The notes beneath the pieces are model-generated. The model did not search any database. It was not told the origin of the DNA and saw only the letters and a list, made by a program, of their open reading frames with translations. Of a stretch of DNA of 64,000 nucleotides, positions 22,091-34,700 are shown in pieces. Positions within the stretch are counted from its first letter, which is position 1; every line of letters starts with the position of its first letter. Position numbers and translations under genes: made by a program. The DNA comes from Fasciola hepatica (taxonomy: Eukaryota; Platyhelminthes; Trematoda; Plagiorchiida; Fasciolidae), in assembly GCA_948099385.1 (NCBI GenBank), contig CANUEZ040000191.1, positions 1,550,001-1,614,000 on the forward strand. Reading direction: 5' to 3'.

Positions 22091-24497
22091 GTCAGTTCAG
22101 TGTTCAAGCTGCATGGAGAATCATAATATACAAATCTACTCTGCTACTGCTCTATTGCATTGTATGAGCAATCTGTGTGGGGATTGTTCATAAGGGAATG
22201 CCTTGGTTTTATTTAGGCCCATAAATAGAGAAGTGATGGAACATAAGATTGGATCGGTGTGCGAGAATTGGTTGTTAACGTTCAAAGCGAAAGCGAAAGT
22301 CGAAGCCAATTTGGGGATTGTGCTATATCATGTAGTGAATATGTTGAACATAGCGTTCAGACCCATATCGGATAGCCTTGTGGTTTGGGTTTTCGACTGA
22401 CATTCGTTCACCCCAACCCTTGTTCGTGTCCCCGTGTGGACTCTGTCCATGTGCAATGCTCATGATTCCCTTAGCGAATCAAACAGCTGTACAGTGCTTC
22501 CATCATTTTCAATGGTCAGTTCAGTGTTCAAGCTGCATGGAGAATCATATTATACAAATCTACTCTGCTACTGCTCTATTGCATTGTATGAGTAATCTGT
22601 GTGGATTGTTCATAAGGGAATGCCTTGGTTTTACTTAGGCCGATAAATATAGAAGTGATGGAACATAAGATTGGATCGGTGTGCGAGAATTTGGTTGTTA
22701 CCGTTCAAAGCGAAAGCGAAAGCCGAAGCCAATTTGGGGATTGTGCTATATCATGTATTGTATATGTTGAACAAAGCGTTGAGACCCATATCGGATAGCC
22801 TTGTGGTTCGCGTGTCCTACTGTCATTCGTTCACCCCAACCCTTGTTCGTGTCTCCGAGTGGGCTCTGTCCATGTGCAATGCTCATGATTCCCTTAGCGG
22901 ATCAAACAGCTGTACAGTGCTTCCATAATTTTCAATGGTCAGTTCGGTGTTCAAGCTGCATGGAGAATCATATTATACAAATCTACTCTGCTACTGCTCT
23001 ATTGCATTGTATGAGCAATCTGTGTGGATTGTTCATATGGGAATGCCTTGGTTTTACTTAGGCCCATAAATAGAGAAGTGATGGAACATAGGATTGGATC
23101 GGTGTGCGAGAATTTGATTGTTACCGTTCAAAGCGAAAGCGAAAGCCGAAGCCAATTTGGGGATTGTGCTATATCATGTATTGTATATGTTGAACAAAGC
23201 GTTGAGACCCATATGGGATAGCCTTGTGGTTTGGGTGTTCGACTGACATCCGTTCACCCCAACCCTTGTTCGTGTCCCCGTGTGGGCTCTGTCCATGTGC
23301 AATGCTCATGATTCCCTTAGCGGATCAAACAGCTGTACAGTGCTTCCATAATTTCCAATGGTCAGTTCAGTGTTCAAGCTGCATGGAGAATCATATTATA
23401 CAAATCTACTCTGCTACTGCTCTGTTGCATTGTATGAGCAATCTGTGTGGATCGTTCATCAGGGAATTCCTGGTTTTTTTATTTAGGACCATAAATAGAG
23501 AAGTGATGGAACATAGGATTGGATCGGTGTGCGAGAATTTCGTTGTTACCGTTCAAAGCGAAAGCGAAAGCCGAAGACAATTTGGGGATTATGCTATATC
23601 ATATATTGTATATGTTGAACAAAGCGTTGAGACCCATATCGGAGAGCCTTGTGGTTTGGGTGTTCGACTGACATTCGTTCACCCCAACCCTTGTTCCTGT
23701 CCCCGTGTGGGCTCTGTCCATGTGCAATGCTCATGATTCCCTTAGCGGATCAAACAGCTGTACAGTGCTTCCATAATTTTCAATGGTCAGTTCAGTGTTC
23801 AAGCTGCATGGAGAATCATATTATACAAATCTACTCTGCTACTGCTCTATTGCATTGTATGAGCAATCTGTGTGTGGATTGTTCATAAGGGAATGCCTTG
23901 GTTTTACTTAGGCCCATAAATAGAGAAGTGATGGAACATAGGATTGTATCGGTGTGCGAGAATTTGATTGTTACCGTTCAAAGCGAAAGCGAAAGCCGAA
24001 TCCAATTTGGGGATTGTGCTATATCATGTATTGTATATGTTGAACAAAGCGTTGAGACCCATATCGGATACCCTTGTGGTTTGGGTGTTCGACTGACATT
24101 CGTTCACCCCAACCCTTGTTCGTGTCCCCGTGTGGGCTCTGTCCATGTGCAATGCTCATGATTACCTTAGCGGATCAAACAGCTGTACAGTGCTTCCATA
24201 AGTTTCAATGGTCAGTTCAGTGTTCAAGCTGCATGGAGAATCATATTATACAAATCTACTCTGCTACTGCTCTATTGCATTGCATGAGCAATCTGTGTGT
24301 GGATTGTTCATAAGCGAATGCCTTGGTTTTACTTAGGCCCATAATAGAGAAGTGATGGAACATAGGATTGGATCGGTGTGCGAGAATTTGGTTGTTACCG
24401 TTCAAAGCGAAAGCGAAAGATGAAGCCAATATGGGGATTGTGCTATATCATGTATTGTATATGTTGAACAAAGCGTTAAGACCCATATGCGATAGCC
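21954..24497 (+). repeat. Array block 6: 6 monomers at the left-to-right domain transition
   Basis: Unit starts are 21954, 22378, 22801, 23224, 23649 and 24074. From 22378 on, CCCCGTG becomes the usual form of the diagnostic site (22430, 23275, 23700, 24125), with CTCCGAG still at 22854. Unit 22801 has an odd start (TTCGCGTGTCCTACTGTC). Around 23450-23485 one unit reads ATCGTTCATCAGGGAATTCC followed by a T run, in place of the usual ATTGTTCATAAGGGAATGCC, and creates an EcoRI site not seen in other units I read. Confidence 0.75.
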
Positions 24498-26191
24498 TTG
24501 TGGTTTGGGTGTTCGACTGACATTCGTTCACCCAAACCCTTGTTCGTGTCCCCGTGTGGGCTCTGTCCATGTGCAATGCTCATGATTCCCTTAGCGGATC
24601 AAACAGCTGTACAGTGCTTCCATAATTTTCAATGGACAGTTCAATGTTCAAGCTGCATGGAGAATCATAATATACAAATCTACTCTGCTACTGCTCTATT
24701 GCATTGTATGAGCAATCTGTGTGGATTGTTCATAAGGGAATGCCTTGGTTTTACTTAGGCCCATAAATAGAGAAGTGATGGAACATAGGATTGGATCGGT
24801 GTGCGAGAATTTGGTTGTTACCGTTCAAAGCGAAAGCGAAAGCCGAAGCGAATTTGGGGATTGTGCTATATCATGTATTGTATATGTTGAACAAATCTTT
24901 GAGACCCATATGCGATAGCCTTGTGGTTTGGGTGTTCGACTGACATTCGTTCATCCCCAACCCTTGTTCGTGTCCCCGTGTGGGCTCTGTCCATGTGCAA
25001 TGCTCATGATTCCTTAGCGGATCAAACAGCTGTACAGTGCTTCCATAATTTTCAATGGTCAGTTCAGTGTTCAAGCTGCATGGAGAATCATATTATACAA
25101 ATCTACTCTGCTACTGCTCTATTGCATTGTATGAGCAATCTTTGTGGGGATAGTTCATAACGGAATGCCTTGGTTCTACATAGGCCCATAAATAGAGAAG
25201 TGATGGAACATAGGATTGGATCGGTGTGCGAGAATTTGGTTGGTACCGTTCAAAGCGAAAGCGAAAGCTGGAGCCAATTTGGGGATTGTACTATATCATG
25301 TAGTGTATATCTTGAACAAATCGTTGAGACCCATATCGGATAGCCTTGTGGTTTGGGTGTTCGACTGACATTCGTTCACCCCAACCCTTGTTCGTGTCCC
25401 CGTGTGGGCTCTGTCCATGTGCAATGCTCATGATTCCCTTAGCGGATCAAACAGCTGTACAGTGCTTCCATAATTTTCAATGGTCAGTTCAGTGTTCAAG
25501 CGGCATGGATAATCGTATTATTCAAATCTACTCTGCTACTGCACTATTGCATTGTATGAGCAATCTGTGTGGATTGTTCATGAGGGAATGCCGTGGTTTT
25601 ACTTAGGCCCATAAATAGAGAAGTGATGGAACATAGGATTGGATCGGTGTGCGAGAATTTTGTTGGTACCGTTCGAAGCGAAAGCGAAAGCCGAAGCCAA
25701 ATTGTGGATTGTGCTATATCATGTATTGTATATGTTGAACAAAGCGTTGAGACCCATATGCGATAGCCTTGTGGTTTGGGTGTTCGACTGACATTCGTTC
25801 ATCCCCAACCCTTGTTCGTGTCCCCGTCTGGGCTTTGTCCATGTGCAATGCTCATGATTCCTTAGCGGATCAAACAGCTGTACAGTGCTTCCATAATTTT
25901 CAATGGTCAGTTCAGTGTTCAAGCTGCATGGAGAATCATATTATACAAATCTACTCTGCTACTGCTCTATTGCATTGTATGAGCAATCTGTGTGGATTGT
26001 TCATAAGGGAATGTCTTGGTTTTACTTAGGCCCATAAATAGAGAAGTGATGGAACATAGGATTGTATCGGTGTGCGAGAATTTGGTTGTTACCGTTCAAA
26101 GCGAAAGCGAAAGCCGAAGCGAATTTGGGGATTGTGCTATATCATGTATTGTATATGTTGAACAAAGCTTTGAGACCCATATCGGATAGCC
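24498..26191 (+). repeat. Array block 7: dimeric higher-order repeat (two copies, 848 bp)
   Basis: Unit starts are 24498, 24921, 25346 and 25769. Units 24921 and 25769 share GTTCATCCCCAACCC (one extra base) and GATTCCTTAGCGG (one base missing), 848 bp apart. The two compensating indels leave unit length unchanged. The intervening units (24498, 25346) are less alike, so the duplicated stretch probably covers little more than the shared unit. TTGGTTGGTACC variants occur in this zone too (25238, 25662). Confidence 0.7.
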
Positions 26192-28313
26192 TTGTGGTTT
26201 GGGTGTTCGACTGACATTCGTTCACCCCAACCCTTGTTCGTGTCCCCGTGTGGGCTCTGTCCATGTGCAATGCTCATGATTCCCTTAGCGGATCAAACAG
26301 CTGTACAGTGCTTCCATCATTTTCAATGGTCAGTTCAGTGTTCAAGCTGCATGGAGAATCATATTATACAAATCTACTCTGCTACTGCTCTATTGCATTG
26401 TATGAGCAATCTGTGTGTGGATTGTTCATAAGGGAATGCCTTGGTTTTACATAGGCCCATAAATAGAGAAGTGATGGAACATAAGATTGGATCGGTGTGC
26501 GAGAATTTCGTTGTAACCGTTAAAGCGAAAGCGAAAGCCGAAGCCAATTTGGGGATTGTACTATATCATATAGTGTGTATCTTGAACAAAGCGTTGAGAC
26601 CCATATCGGATAGCCTTGTGGTTTTGGTGTTCGACTGACATTCTTTGACCCCAACCCTTGTTCGTGTCCCCGTGTGGGCTCTGTCCATGTGCAATGCTCA
26701 TGATTCCCTTAGCGGATCAAACAGCTGTACAGTGCTTCCATAATTTTCAATAGACAGTTAAATGTTCAAGCTGCATGGAGAATCGTATTATTCCAATCTA
26801 CATTGCTACTGCTCTATTGCATTGTATGAGCAATCTGTGTGGGGATTGTTCATAAGGGAATGCCTTGGTTTTACTTAGGCCCATAAATAGAGAAGTGATG
26901 GAACATAGGATTGGATCGGTGTGCGAGAATTTGATTGTTACCGTTCAAAGCGAAAGCGAAAGCCGAAGCCAATTTGGGGATTGTGCTATATCATGTATTG
27001 TATATGTTGAACAAATCGTTGAGACCCATATCGGATAGCCTTGTGGTTTGGGTGTCCGACTGACATTCGTTCACCCAAACCCTTGTTCGTGTCTCCGAGT
27101 GGGCTCTGTCCATGTGCAATGCTCATGATTCCCTTAGCGGATGAAACAGCTGTACAGTGCTTCCATAATTTTCAATGGTCAGTTCAGTGTTCAAGCTGCA
27201 TGGAGAATCATATTATACAAATCTACTCTGCTACTGCTCTATTGCATTGTATGAGCAATCTGTGTGGGGATTGTTCATAAGGAAATGCCTTGGTTTTACT
27301 TAGGCCCATAAATAGAGAAGTGATGGAACATAGGATTGGATCGGTGTGCGAGAATTTGGTTGTTACCGTTCAAAGCGAAAGCGAAAGCCGAAGCCAATTT
27401 GGGGATTGTGCTATATCATGTATTGTATATGTTGAACAAAGCGTTGAGACCCATATGCGATAGCCTTGTGGTTTGGGTGTTCGACTGACATTCGTTCACC
27501 AAAACGCATGTTCGTGTCCCCGTGTGGGCTCTGTCCATGTGCAATGCTCATGATTCCCTTAGCGGATCAAACAGCTGTACAGTGCTTCCATCATTTTCAA
27601 TGGTCAGTTCAGTGTTCAAGCTGCATGGAGAATCGTATTATTCAAATCTACTCTGCTACTGCTCTATTGCATTGTATGAGCAATCTGTGTGGGGATTGTT
27701 CATAAGGGAATGCCTTGGTTTTACTTAGGCCCATAAATAGAGAAGTGATGGAACATAGGATTGGATCGGTGTGCGAGAATTTGGTTGTTACCGTTCAAAG
27801 CGAAAGCGAAAGCCGAAGCCAATTTGGGGATTGTGCTAAATCATGTATTGTATATGTTGAACAAAGCGTTGAGACTCATATGGGATAACCTCGTGATTTG
27901 TGTGTTCGACTGACAATCGTTCACCCCAACCCTTGTTCGTGTCCCCGTGTGGGCTCTGTCCATGTGCAATGCGCATGATTCCCTTAGCGGATCAAACAGC
28001 TGTACAGTGCTTCCATCATTTTCAATAGTCAGTTCAGTGTTCAAGCTGCATGGAGAATCATATTATACAAATCTACTCTGCTACTGCTCTATTGCATTGT
28101 ATGAGCAATCTGTGTGGATTGTTCATAAGGGAATGCCTTGGTTTTACTTAGGCCCATAAATAGAGAAGTGATGGAACATAGGATTGGATCGGTGTGCGAG
28201 AATTTGGTTGTTACCGTTCAAAGCGAAAGCGAAAGCTGGAGCCAATTTGGGGATTGTGCTATATCATGTATTGTATATGTTGAACAAAGCGTTCAGACCC
28301 ATATCGGATAGCC
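26192..28313 (+). repeat. Array block 8: 5 monomers without a clear higher-order period
   Basis: Unit starts are 26192, 26616, 27041, 27466 and 27891. Unit 26616 is fairly divergent (TCAATAGACAGTTAAATG near 26749 and CGTATTATTCCAATCTACATTGC near 26784). Unit 27466 carries CACCAAAACGCATG, a block found again at 32133 and 35529 and, with one change, at 13486. Unit 27891 begins TCGTGATTTG after ATGGGATAACC, and so do 32558 and 35954. These long-distance matches tie this zone to block 10. Confidence 0.75.
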
Positions 28314-31300
28314 TTGTGGTTTGGGTGTTCGACTGACATTCGTTCACCTCAACCCTTGTTCGTGTCTCCGAGTGGGCTCTGTCCATGTGCAATGCTCATG
28401 ATTCCCTAAGCGGATCAAACAGCTGTACAGTGCTTCCATAATTTTCAATGGTCAGTTCAGTGTTCAAGCTGCATGGAGAATCATATTATACAAATCTACT
28501 CTGCTACTGCTCTATTGCATTGTATGAGCAATCTGTGTGGGGATTGTTCATAAGGGAATGCCTTGGTTTTACTTAGGCCCATAAATAGAGAAGTGATGGA
28601 ACATAGGATTGGATCGGTGTGCGAGAATTTGGTTGTTACCGTTCAAAGACAAAGCGAAATCCGAAGCCAATTTAGGGATTGTGCTATATCATGTATTGTA
28701 TATGTTGAACAAAGCTTTCAGACCCATATCGGATAGCCTTGTGGTTTGGGTGTTCGACTGACATTCGTTCACCCCAACCCTTGTTCGTGTCTCCGAGTGT
28801 GCTCTGTCCATGTGCAATGCTCATGATTCCCTAAGCGGATCAAACAGCTGTACAGTGCTTCCATAAGTTTCAATGGTCAGTTCAGTGTTCAAGCTGCATG
28901 GAGAATCATATTATACAAATCTACTCTGCTACTGCTCTATTGCATTGTATGAGCAATCTGTGTGGGGATTGTTCATAAGGGAATGCCTTGGTTTTACTTA
29001 GGCCCATAAATAGAGAAGTGATGGAACATAGGATTGGATCGGTGTGCGAGAATTTGGTTGTTACCGTTCAAAGCGAAAGCGAAAGCCGAATCCAATTTGG
29101 GGATTGTGCTATATCATGTATTGTATATGTTGAACAAAGCGTTCAGACCCATATCGGATAGCCTTGTGGTTTGGGTGTTCGACTGACATTCGTTCACCCC
29201 AACCCTTGTTCGTGTCTCCGAGTGTGCTCTGTCCATGTGCAATGCTCATGATTCCCTAAGCGGATCAAACAGCTGTACAGTGCTTCCATAAGTTTCAATG
29301 GTCAGTTCAGTGTTCAAGCTGCATGGAGAATCATATTATACAAATCTACTCTGCTACTGCTCTATTGCATTGTATGAGCAATCTGTGTGGGGATTGTTCA
29401 TAAGGGAATGCCTTGGTTTTACTTAGGCCCATAAATAGAGAAGTGATGGAACATAGGATTGGATCGGTGTGCGAGAATTTGATTGTTACCGTTCAAAGCG
29501 AAAGCGAAAGCCGAAGCCAATAAGCGGGTTTTGCTAAACCATGCATTGTATATGTTGAACAAAGCGTTGAGACCCATATGCGATAGCCTTGTGGTTTGGG
29601 TGTTCGACTGACAATCGTTCACCCCAACCCTTGTTCGTGTCTCCGAGTGGGCTCCGTCCATGTGCAATGCTCATGATTCCCTTAGCGGATCAAACAGCTG
29701 TACAGTGCTTCCATCATTTTCAATGGTCAGTTCAGTGTTCAAGCTGCATGGATAATCGTATTATTCAAATCTACTCTGCTACTGCTCTATTGCATTGTAT
29801 GAGCAATCTGTGTGGATTGTTCATAAGGGAATGCCTTGGTTTTACTTAGGCCCATAAATAGAGAAGTGATGGAACATAGGATTGGATCGGTGTGCGAGAA
29901 TTTGGTTGTTACCGTTCAAAGCGAAAGCGAAAGCCGAAGCCAATTTGGGGATTGTGCTATATCATGTAGTGTATATGTTGAACAAAGCGTTGAGACCCAT
30001 ATGCGATAGCCTTGTGGTTTGGGTGTTCGACTGACAATCGTTCACCCCAACCCTTGTTCGTGTCTCCGAGTGGGCTCCGTCCATGTGCAATGCTCATGAT
30101 TCCCTTAGCGGATCAAACAGCTGTACAGTGCTTCCATAATTTTCAATGGTCAGTTCAGTGTTCAAGCTGCATGGAGAATCATATTATACAAATCTACTCT
30201 GCTACTGCTCTATTGCATTGTATGAGCAATCTGTGTGGGGATTGTTCATAAGGGAATGCCTTGGTTTTACTTAGGCCCATAAATAGAGAAGTGATGGAAC
30301 ATAGGATTGGATCGGTGTGCGAGAATTTGGTTGTTACCGTTCAAAGACAAAGCGAAATCCGAAGCCAATTTAGGGATTGTGCTATATCATGTATTGTATA
30401 TGTTGAACAAAGCTTTCAGACCCATATCGGATAGCCTTGTGGTTTGGGTGTTCGACTGACATTCGTTCACCCCAACCCTTGTTCGTGTCTCCGAGTGTGC
30501 TCTGTCCATGTGCAATGCTCATGATTCCCTAAGCGGATCAAACAGCTGTACAGTGCTTCCATAAGTTTCAATGGTCAGTTCAGTGTTCAAGCTGCATGGA
30601 GAATCATATTATACAAATCTACTCTACTACTGCTCTATTGCATTGTATGAGCAATCTGTGTGGATTGTTCATAAGGGAATGCCTTGGTTTTACTTAGGCC
30701 CATAAATAGAGAAGTGATGGAACATAGGATTGGATCGGTGTGCGAGAATTTGATTGTTACCGTTCAAAGCGAAAGCGAAAGCCGAAGCCAATAAGCGGGT
30801 TTTGCTAAACCATGCATTGTATATGTTGAACAAAGCGTTGAGACCCATATCGGATAGCCTTGTGGTTTGGGTGTTCGACTGACAATCGTTCACCCCAACC
30901 CTTGTTCGTGTCTCCGAGTGGGCTCCGTCCATGTGCAATGCTCATGATTCCCTTAGCGGATCAAACAGCTGTACAGTGCTTCCATCATTTTCAATGGTCA
31001 GTTCAGTGTTCAAGCTGCATGGAGAATCATATTATACAAATCTACTCTGCTACTGCTCTATTGCATTGTATGAGCAATCTGTGTGGGGATTGTTCATAAG
31101 GGAATGCCTTGGTTTTACTTAGGCCCATAAATAGAGAAGTGATGGAACATAGGATTGGATCGGTGTGCGAGAATTTGGTTGTTACCGTTCAAAGACAAAG
31201 CGAAATCCGAAGCCAATTTAGGGATTGTGCTATATCATGTATTGTATATGTTGAACAAAGCTTTCAGACCCATATCGGATAGCCTTGTGGTTTGGGTGTT

Positions 31301-31709
31301 CGACTGACATTCGTTCACCCCAACCCTTGTTCGTGTCTCCGAGTGTGCTCTGTCCATGTGCAATGCTCATGATTCCCTAAGCGGATCAAACAGCTGTACA
31401 GTGCTTCCATAAGTTTCAATGGTCAGTTCAGTGTTCAAGCTGCATGGAGAATCATATTATACAAATCTACTCTGCTACTGCTCTATTGCATTGTATGAGC
31501 AATCTGTGTGGGGATTGTTCATAAGGGAATGCCTTGGTTTTACTTAGGCCCATAAATAGAGAAGTGATGGAACATAGGATTGGATCGGTGTGCGAGAATT
31601 TGATTGTTACCGTTCAAAGCGAAAGCGAAAGCCGAAGCCAATAAGCGGGTTTTGCTAAACCATGCATTGTATATGTTGAACAAAGCGTTGAGACCCATAT
31701 GCGATAGCC
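28314..31709 (+). repeat. Array block 9: 8 monomers with 3-unit then 2-unit recurrence of a variant pair
   Basis: Unit starts are 28314, 28739, 29164, 29589, 30012, 30437, 30860 and 31285. A recognisable unit with GAGTGTGCTC, CCCTAAGCGG and CATAAGTTTC occurs at 28739, 29164, 30437 and 31285. In the last three it ends in the AATAAGCGGG block and is followed by a unit with ACAATCG and GCTCCGTCC (29589, 30860, 31710). The pair recurs at 1,273 and then 848 bp. The CTCCGAG form returns in this zone, as an island between CCCCGTG zones. An AAGCTT (HindIII) variant, AAAGCTTTCAG, precedes units 28739, 30437 and 31285. Confidence 0.8.
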
Positions 31710-34700
31710 TTGTGGTTTGGGTGTTCGACTGACAATCGTTCACCCCAACCCTTGTTCGTGTCTCCGAGTGGGCTCCGTCCATGTGCAATGCTCATGATTC
31801 CCTTAGCGGATCAAACAGCTGTACAGTGCTTCCATCATTTTCAATGGTCAGTTCAGTGTTCAAGCTGCATGGATAATCGTATTATTCAAATCTACTCTGC
31901 TGCTGCTCTATTGCATTGTATGAGCAATCTGTGTGGATTGTTCATAAGGGAATGCCTTGGTTTTACTTAGGCCCATAAATAGAGAAGTGATGGAACATAG
32001 GATTGGATCGGTGTGCGAGAATTTGGTTGTTACCGTTCAAAGCGAAAGCGAAAGCCGAAGCCAATTTGGGGATTGTGCTATATCATGTAGTGTATATGTT
32101 GAACAAAGCGTTGAGACCCATATGCGATAGCCTTGTGGTTTGGGTGTTCGACTGACAATCGTTCACCAAAACGCATGTTCGTGTCCCCGTGAGGGCTCTG
32201 TCCATGTGCAATGCTCATGATTCCCTTATGGGATCAAACAGCTGTACAGTGCTTCCATCATTTTCAATGGTCAGTTCAGTGTTCAAGCTGCATGGAGAAT
32301 CGTATTATTCAAATCTACTCTGCTACTGCTCTATTGCATTGTATGAGCAATCTGTGTGGGGATTGTTCATAAGGGAATGCCTTGGTTTTACTTAGGCCCA
32401 TAAATAGAGAAGTGATGGAACATAGGATTGGATCGGTGTGCGAGAATTTGATTGTTACCGTTCAAAGCGAAAGCGAAAGCCAAAGCCAATTTGGGGATTG
32501 TGCTATATCATGTATTGTATATGTTGAACAAAGCGTTGAGACTCATATGGGATAACCTCGTGATTTGGGTGTTCGACTGACAATCGTTCACCCCAACCCT
32601 TGTTCGTGTCCCCGTGTGGGCTCCGTCCATGTGCAATGCTCATGATTCCCTTAGCGGATCAAACAGCTGTACAGTGCTTCCATAATTTTCAATGGTCAGT
32701 TCAGTGTTCAAGCTGCATGGAGAATCATATTATACAAATCTACTCTGCTACTGCTCTATTGCATTGTATGAGCAATCTGTGTGTGGATTGTTCATAAGGG
32801 AATGCCTTGGTTTTACTTAGGCCCATAAATAGAGAAGTGATGGAACATAGGATTGGATCGGTGTGCGAGAATTTGGTTGTTACCGTTCAAAGCGAAAGCG
32901 AAAGCTGGAGCCAATTTGGGGATTGTACTATATCATGTAGTGTATATCTTGAACAAATCGTTGAGACCCATATCGGATAGCCTTGTGGTTTGGGTGTTCG
33001 ACTGACATTCGTTCACCCCAACCCTTGTTCGTGTCCCCGTGTGGGTTCTGTCCATGTGCAATGCTCATGATTCCCTTAGCGGATCAAACAGCTGTACAGT
33101 GCTTCCATCATTTTCAATGGTCAGTTCAGTGTTCAAGCTGCATGGAGAATCATATTATACAAATCTACTCTGCTACTGCTCTATTGCATTGTATGAGCAA
33201 TCTGTGTGTGGATTGTTCATAAGAAAATGCCTTGGTTTCACTTAGGCCCATAAATAGAGAATTGATGGAACATAGGATTGGATCGGTGTGCGAGAATTTG
33301 ATTGTTACTGTTCAAAGACAAAGCGAAATCCGAAGCCAATTTAGGGATTGTGCTATATCATGTATTGTATATGTTGAACACAGCGTTCAGACACACATGT
33401 GATAGCCTTGTGGTTTGGGTGTTCGCCTGACTTTCTTTGACCCCAACCCTTGTTCGTGTCCCCGTGTGGGCTCTGTCCATGTGCAATGCTCATGATTCCC
33501 TTAGCGGATCAAACAGCTGTACAGTGCTTCCATAATTTTCAATGGTCAGTTCAGTGTTCAAGCTGCATGGAGAATCATATTATACAAATCTACTCTGCTA
33601 CTGCTCTATTGCATTGTATGAGCAATCTGTGTGGGGATTGTTCATAAGGGAATGCCTTGGTTTTACTTAGGCCCATAAATAGAGAAGTGATGGAACATAG
33701 GATTGGATCGTTGTGCGAGAATTTGATTGTTACCGTTCAAAGCGAAAGCGAAAGCCGAAGCCAATTTGGGGATTGTGCTATATCATGTATTGTATATGTT
33801 GAACAAAGCGTTGAGACCCATATCGGATAGCCTTGTGATTTGGGTGTTCGACTGACATTCGTTCACCCCAACCCTTGTTCGTGTCTCCGAGTGGGCTCTG
33901 TCCATGTGCAATGCTCATGATTCCCTTAGCGGATCAAACAGCTGTACAGTGCTTCCATCATTTTCAATGGTCAGTTCAGTGTTCAAGCTGCATGGAGAAT
34001 CATATTATACAAATCTACTCTGCTACTGCTCTATTGCATTGTATGAGCAATCTGTGTGTGGATTGTTCATAAGGGAATGCCTTGGTTTTACTTAGGCCCA
34101 TAAATAGAGAAGTGATGGAACATAGGATTGGATCGGTGTGCGTGAATTTGGTTGGTACCGTTCAAAGCGAAAGCGAAAGCTGGAGCCAATTTGGGGATTG
34201 TGCTATATCATGTATTGTATATGTTGAACAAAGCGTTCAGACCCATATCGGATAGCCTTGTGGTTTGGGTGTTCGACTGACATTCGTTCACCTCAACCCT
34301 TGTTCGTGTCTCCGAGTGGGCTCTGTCCATGTGCAATGCTCATGATTCCCTTAGCGGATCAAACAGCTGTACAGTGCTTCCATAATTTTCAATGGTCAGT
34401 TCAGTGTTCAAGCTGCATGGAGAATCATATTATACAAACCTACTCTGCTACTGCTCTATTGCATTGTATGAGCAATCTGTGTGGGGATTGTTCATAAGGG
34501 AATGCCTTGGTTTTACTTAGGCCCATAAATAGAGAAGTGATGGAACATAGGATTGGATCGGTGTGCGAGAATTTGGTTGTTACCGTTCAAAGACAAAGCG
34601 AAATCCGAAGCCAATTTGGGGATTGTACTATATCATGTAGTGTATATCTTGAACAAATCGTTGAGACCCATATCGGATAGCCTTGTGGTTTGGGTGTTCG

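Noticed and set aside
23224..23736. 170-codon ORF over two monomers
   Set aside because: It is a read-through caused by a locally altered tract near 23450-23485 (GGGAATTCC and a T run). No protein features; same satellite sequence.
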